The notes under the pieces were generated by a model. The model saw only the letters and a program-made list of their open reading frames with translations, made no database searches and was not told the DNA's origin. Position numbers and translations under genes: made by a program. Shown piece by piece: positions 62,725 to 64,000 of a DNA stretch of 64,000 nt. Origin of the DNA: Pseudobacteroides cellulosolvens ATCC 35603 = DSM 2933 (GTDB taxonomy: Bacteria > Bacillota > Clostridia > Acetivibrionales > DSM-2933); the NCBI RefSeq assembly GCF_001262605.1, contig NZ_LGTC01000001.1, positions 1,846,501 to 1,910,500 on the forward strand, read 5' to 3'. Numbering within the stretch: the first letter of the stretch is position 1; each line of letters begins with the position of its first letter.

Positions 62725-63246
62725 ATGAAAATTTGTTTTGTGGATATTAACTCATTAGTCGTGAATGAGTTAAAAAAATTATTTGAAAATGAAAAGATTT
62801 TTGAGTTTTATGAAGGGAATATTCTATCTATTGCAAGAGGAGCTATTGTTTCCCCTGCAAATAGTTATGGATATATGGACGGAGGAATCGATGAGGATTA
62901 TACTGACTTCTTTGGTATTTCACTCCAGAACGCTGTTATGAATAGGCTAGATAGAATTGGTGGCTTTTTACCAGTAGGATCAGCATTTACAATAGAGACT
63001 GATAATCAGAGAATTAAGTATTTAATATTTGCTCCTACTATGGAATTACCAGGTGCTGTACCTGCCCATAATTGTTACTTTGCAATGAAAGCCATTTTAA
63101 GAGAAATAGATAAAAACAATGGTAGATATGAAGAAGTATATTGTCCTGGTCTTTGTACCTGTACAGGCAGAGTTGAGCCTAATATCGCAGCAGAAGAAAT
63201 GTATAAAGCATATAAAGACTGGCTAGATGAAAAAAGTATGTTGTAA
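62725..63246 (+). CDS. Macro-domain protein
   Basis: A 173-residue protein with the ADP-ribose-binding macro fold: MKICFVDINSLVVNELKKLF, then IVSPANSYGYMDGGIDEDYT (the V-x-P-A-N-S and G-G-I-D elements) and YCPGLCTCTGRVEPNIAAEE (C-terminal GxG-type loop). It likely binds or hydrolyses ADP-ribose derivatives or nucleoside-like metabolites. AAGGAGCTCAGATACT precedes ATG. Its partner ATP-grasp gene is broken here. Confidence 0.85.
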   Translation: MKICFVDINSLVVNELKKLFENEKIFEFYEGNILSIARGAIVSPANSYGYMDGGIDEDYTDFFGISLQNAVMNRLDRIGGFLPVGSAFTIETDNQRIKYLIFAPTMELPGAVPAHNCYFAMKAILREIDKNNGRYEEVYCPGLCTCTGRVEPNIAAEEMYKAYKDWLDEKSML

Positions 63247-63279
63247 CCATAACTGCTTTTCTGTGATTGGAGGAAAATT

Positions 63280-64000
63280 ATGAGTCACAAACAAGATACA
63301 GAATATACACGTGGATATCAAATTTTTGAAAAACTTGTGAGGGGCGATGCTGTCATTGGTCTTTTTACTGACTTAAACGAGACCATACAAATCATGATGG
63401 ATTGCTTGTGGTGTGCAGCATCCCGCAATAATCCTTTATCTTATCAAGTTATTGGTGATTGCTATTTGGCAGTATTGAAACCAATTGGTGCATTTGATGG
63501 TGTATCACCAGAAGATTCAATACATCGTCCTTGGTCTGAGGAAGCAAAGAATGTAATGGATGACGATAAAGCACTCCAATCAGCACTGCGTGCATATTTT
63601 GAAGGAGCACGCCTTGGAGACCGGGGTGCACTATTACAATTCTCACAGATGTCACGTTATTCCAATAAGAAAAATCAACATCTTGGACTAGATCTTTTTA
63701 ATAAACTCGAATCACTATCAGCTATGGAAATTTATCAATGTGGTTTGGTACAGTACTGGCTTGGGGAGTTTGGCTTAAGTGCTCAGAGCCATCTTCGTGC
63801 TGCCAATATGGGAAATACAGATGCACAATTCGAGTTGTATATCTACTTTTCACGGGGAATAGGTGTAGAAATAAACCCAGAAATGTCACAGCATTGGTTG
63901 CAACGTGCTGCCGAAGCAAATCACCCAAGAGCACTATATAATATAGGTGCTGCGTATGCTTCCGGTTCGAATGTGAAACAGGATTTTAAAAAAGCAGCCT
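63280..64000 (+). CDS. Sel1-repeat protein, partial (runs past window end)
   Basis: An open frame of 240 codons from ATG 63280 (GGAGGAAAATT upstream) to the edge without a stop. Sel1-like helical repeats include GLVQYWLGEFGLSAQSHLRA, NTDAQFELYIYFSRGIGVEI, HWLQRAAEANHPRALYNIGA and AYASGSNVKQDFKKAA. Such solenoids scaffold protein complexes. It follows the macro-domain gene by 33 bp, likely in one operon. No signal peptide. Confidence 0.82.
   Translation, partial: MSHKQDTEYTRGYQIFEKLVRGDAVIGLFTDLNETIQIMMDCLWCAASRNNPLSYQVIGDCYLAVLKPIGAFDGVSPEDSIHRPWSEEAKNVMDDDKALQSALRAYFEGARLGDRGALLQFSQMSRYSNKKNQHLGLDLFNKLESLSAMEIYQCGLVQYWLGEFGLSAQSHLRAANMGNTDAQFELYIYFSRGIGVEINPEMSQHWLQRAAEANHPRALYNIGAAYASGSNVKQDFKKAA

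Overview
The window looks like chromosome of a low-GC, cellulosome-forming clostridium of the Ruminiclostridium type. Reasons: strong AT bias, AGGAGG-type ribosome sites, a dockerin-bearing multidomain xylanase, a Ni-type carbon monoxide dehydrogenase homologue, LoaP-linked polysaccharide genes and a tRNA-Pro(GGG) attachment site. It is not a plasmid or free phage: one prophage fills the left half and ordinary host genes fill the right half.

Positions 1-31300 are the right part of a PBSX/SPP1-like contractile-tailed prophage whose left end lies outside the window. Read leftward (minus strand) from about 24.9 kb come small early genes, a putative replication gene, a 1017-residue protein with DGxG...KG and DVDGD motifs of the YonO/QDE-1 single-chain RNA polymerases, small and terminase subunits, portal, minor head protein, scaffold, capsid, a NodB-type deacetylase, connectors, sheath, tube, a tail chaperone with a canonical -1 slippery heptamer, tape measure, LysM protein and the start of an XkdQ-like hub gene. 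A plus-strand XRE repressor faces the early genes across an AT-rich promoter/operator region. To its right (25.8-31 kb) is accessory cargo: many tiny genes, a gene with a perfect SOS box, and a WHH-type nuclease with a DUF6985-type immunity partner. The prophage ends in the 3' half of a tRNA-Pro(GGG) gene (31256-31300). No integrase or lysis gene is seen here, so they are probably to the left.

Positions 31.3-38.8 kb are host sequence rich in debris: an azoreductase, broken MFS, Rrf2 and M16 peptidase genes, a short CODH homologue, a GH11-CBM6-dockerin-GH10 xylanase and a probable group II intron remnant. From 38.8 to 52.9 kb runs a minus-strand surface-polysaccharide locus headed by a LoaP (NusG-paralogue) gene: aminotransferase, a sugar phosphate transferase fused to a GNAT domain, a second aminotransferase-like gene, a FemAB-like transferase, three glycosyltransferases, a Wzy-like polymerase, an acetyltransferase, a MurJ/Wzx-like flippase and galE. 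LoaP and one aminotransferase-like gene are each broken at a homopolymer (A9 and T8), and two 98-101-bp repeats in opposite orientation bracket the block from the flippase to one glycosyltransferase.

From 53 to 64 kb are a StayGreen (Mg-dechelatase-like) protein, a membrane protein, a beta-CASP RNase and, tail to tail with it, a TetM/EF-G-like GTPase fused to a YacP/Rae1-type NYN nuclease. A plus-strand group follows: a zinc-ribbon/PstS/OmpA fusion, a TIM-barrel protein, an ATP-grasp fragment, a macro-domain protein and a Sel1-repeat protein cut by the window end. All names rest on motif recognition by eye; no searches were run.
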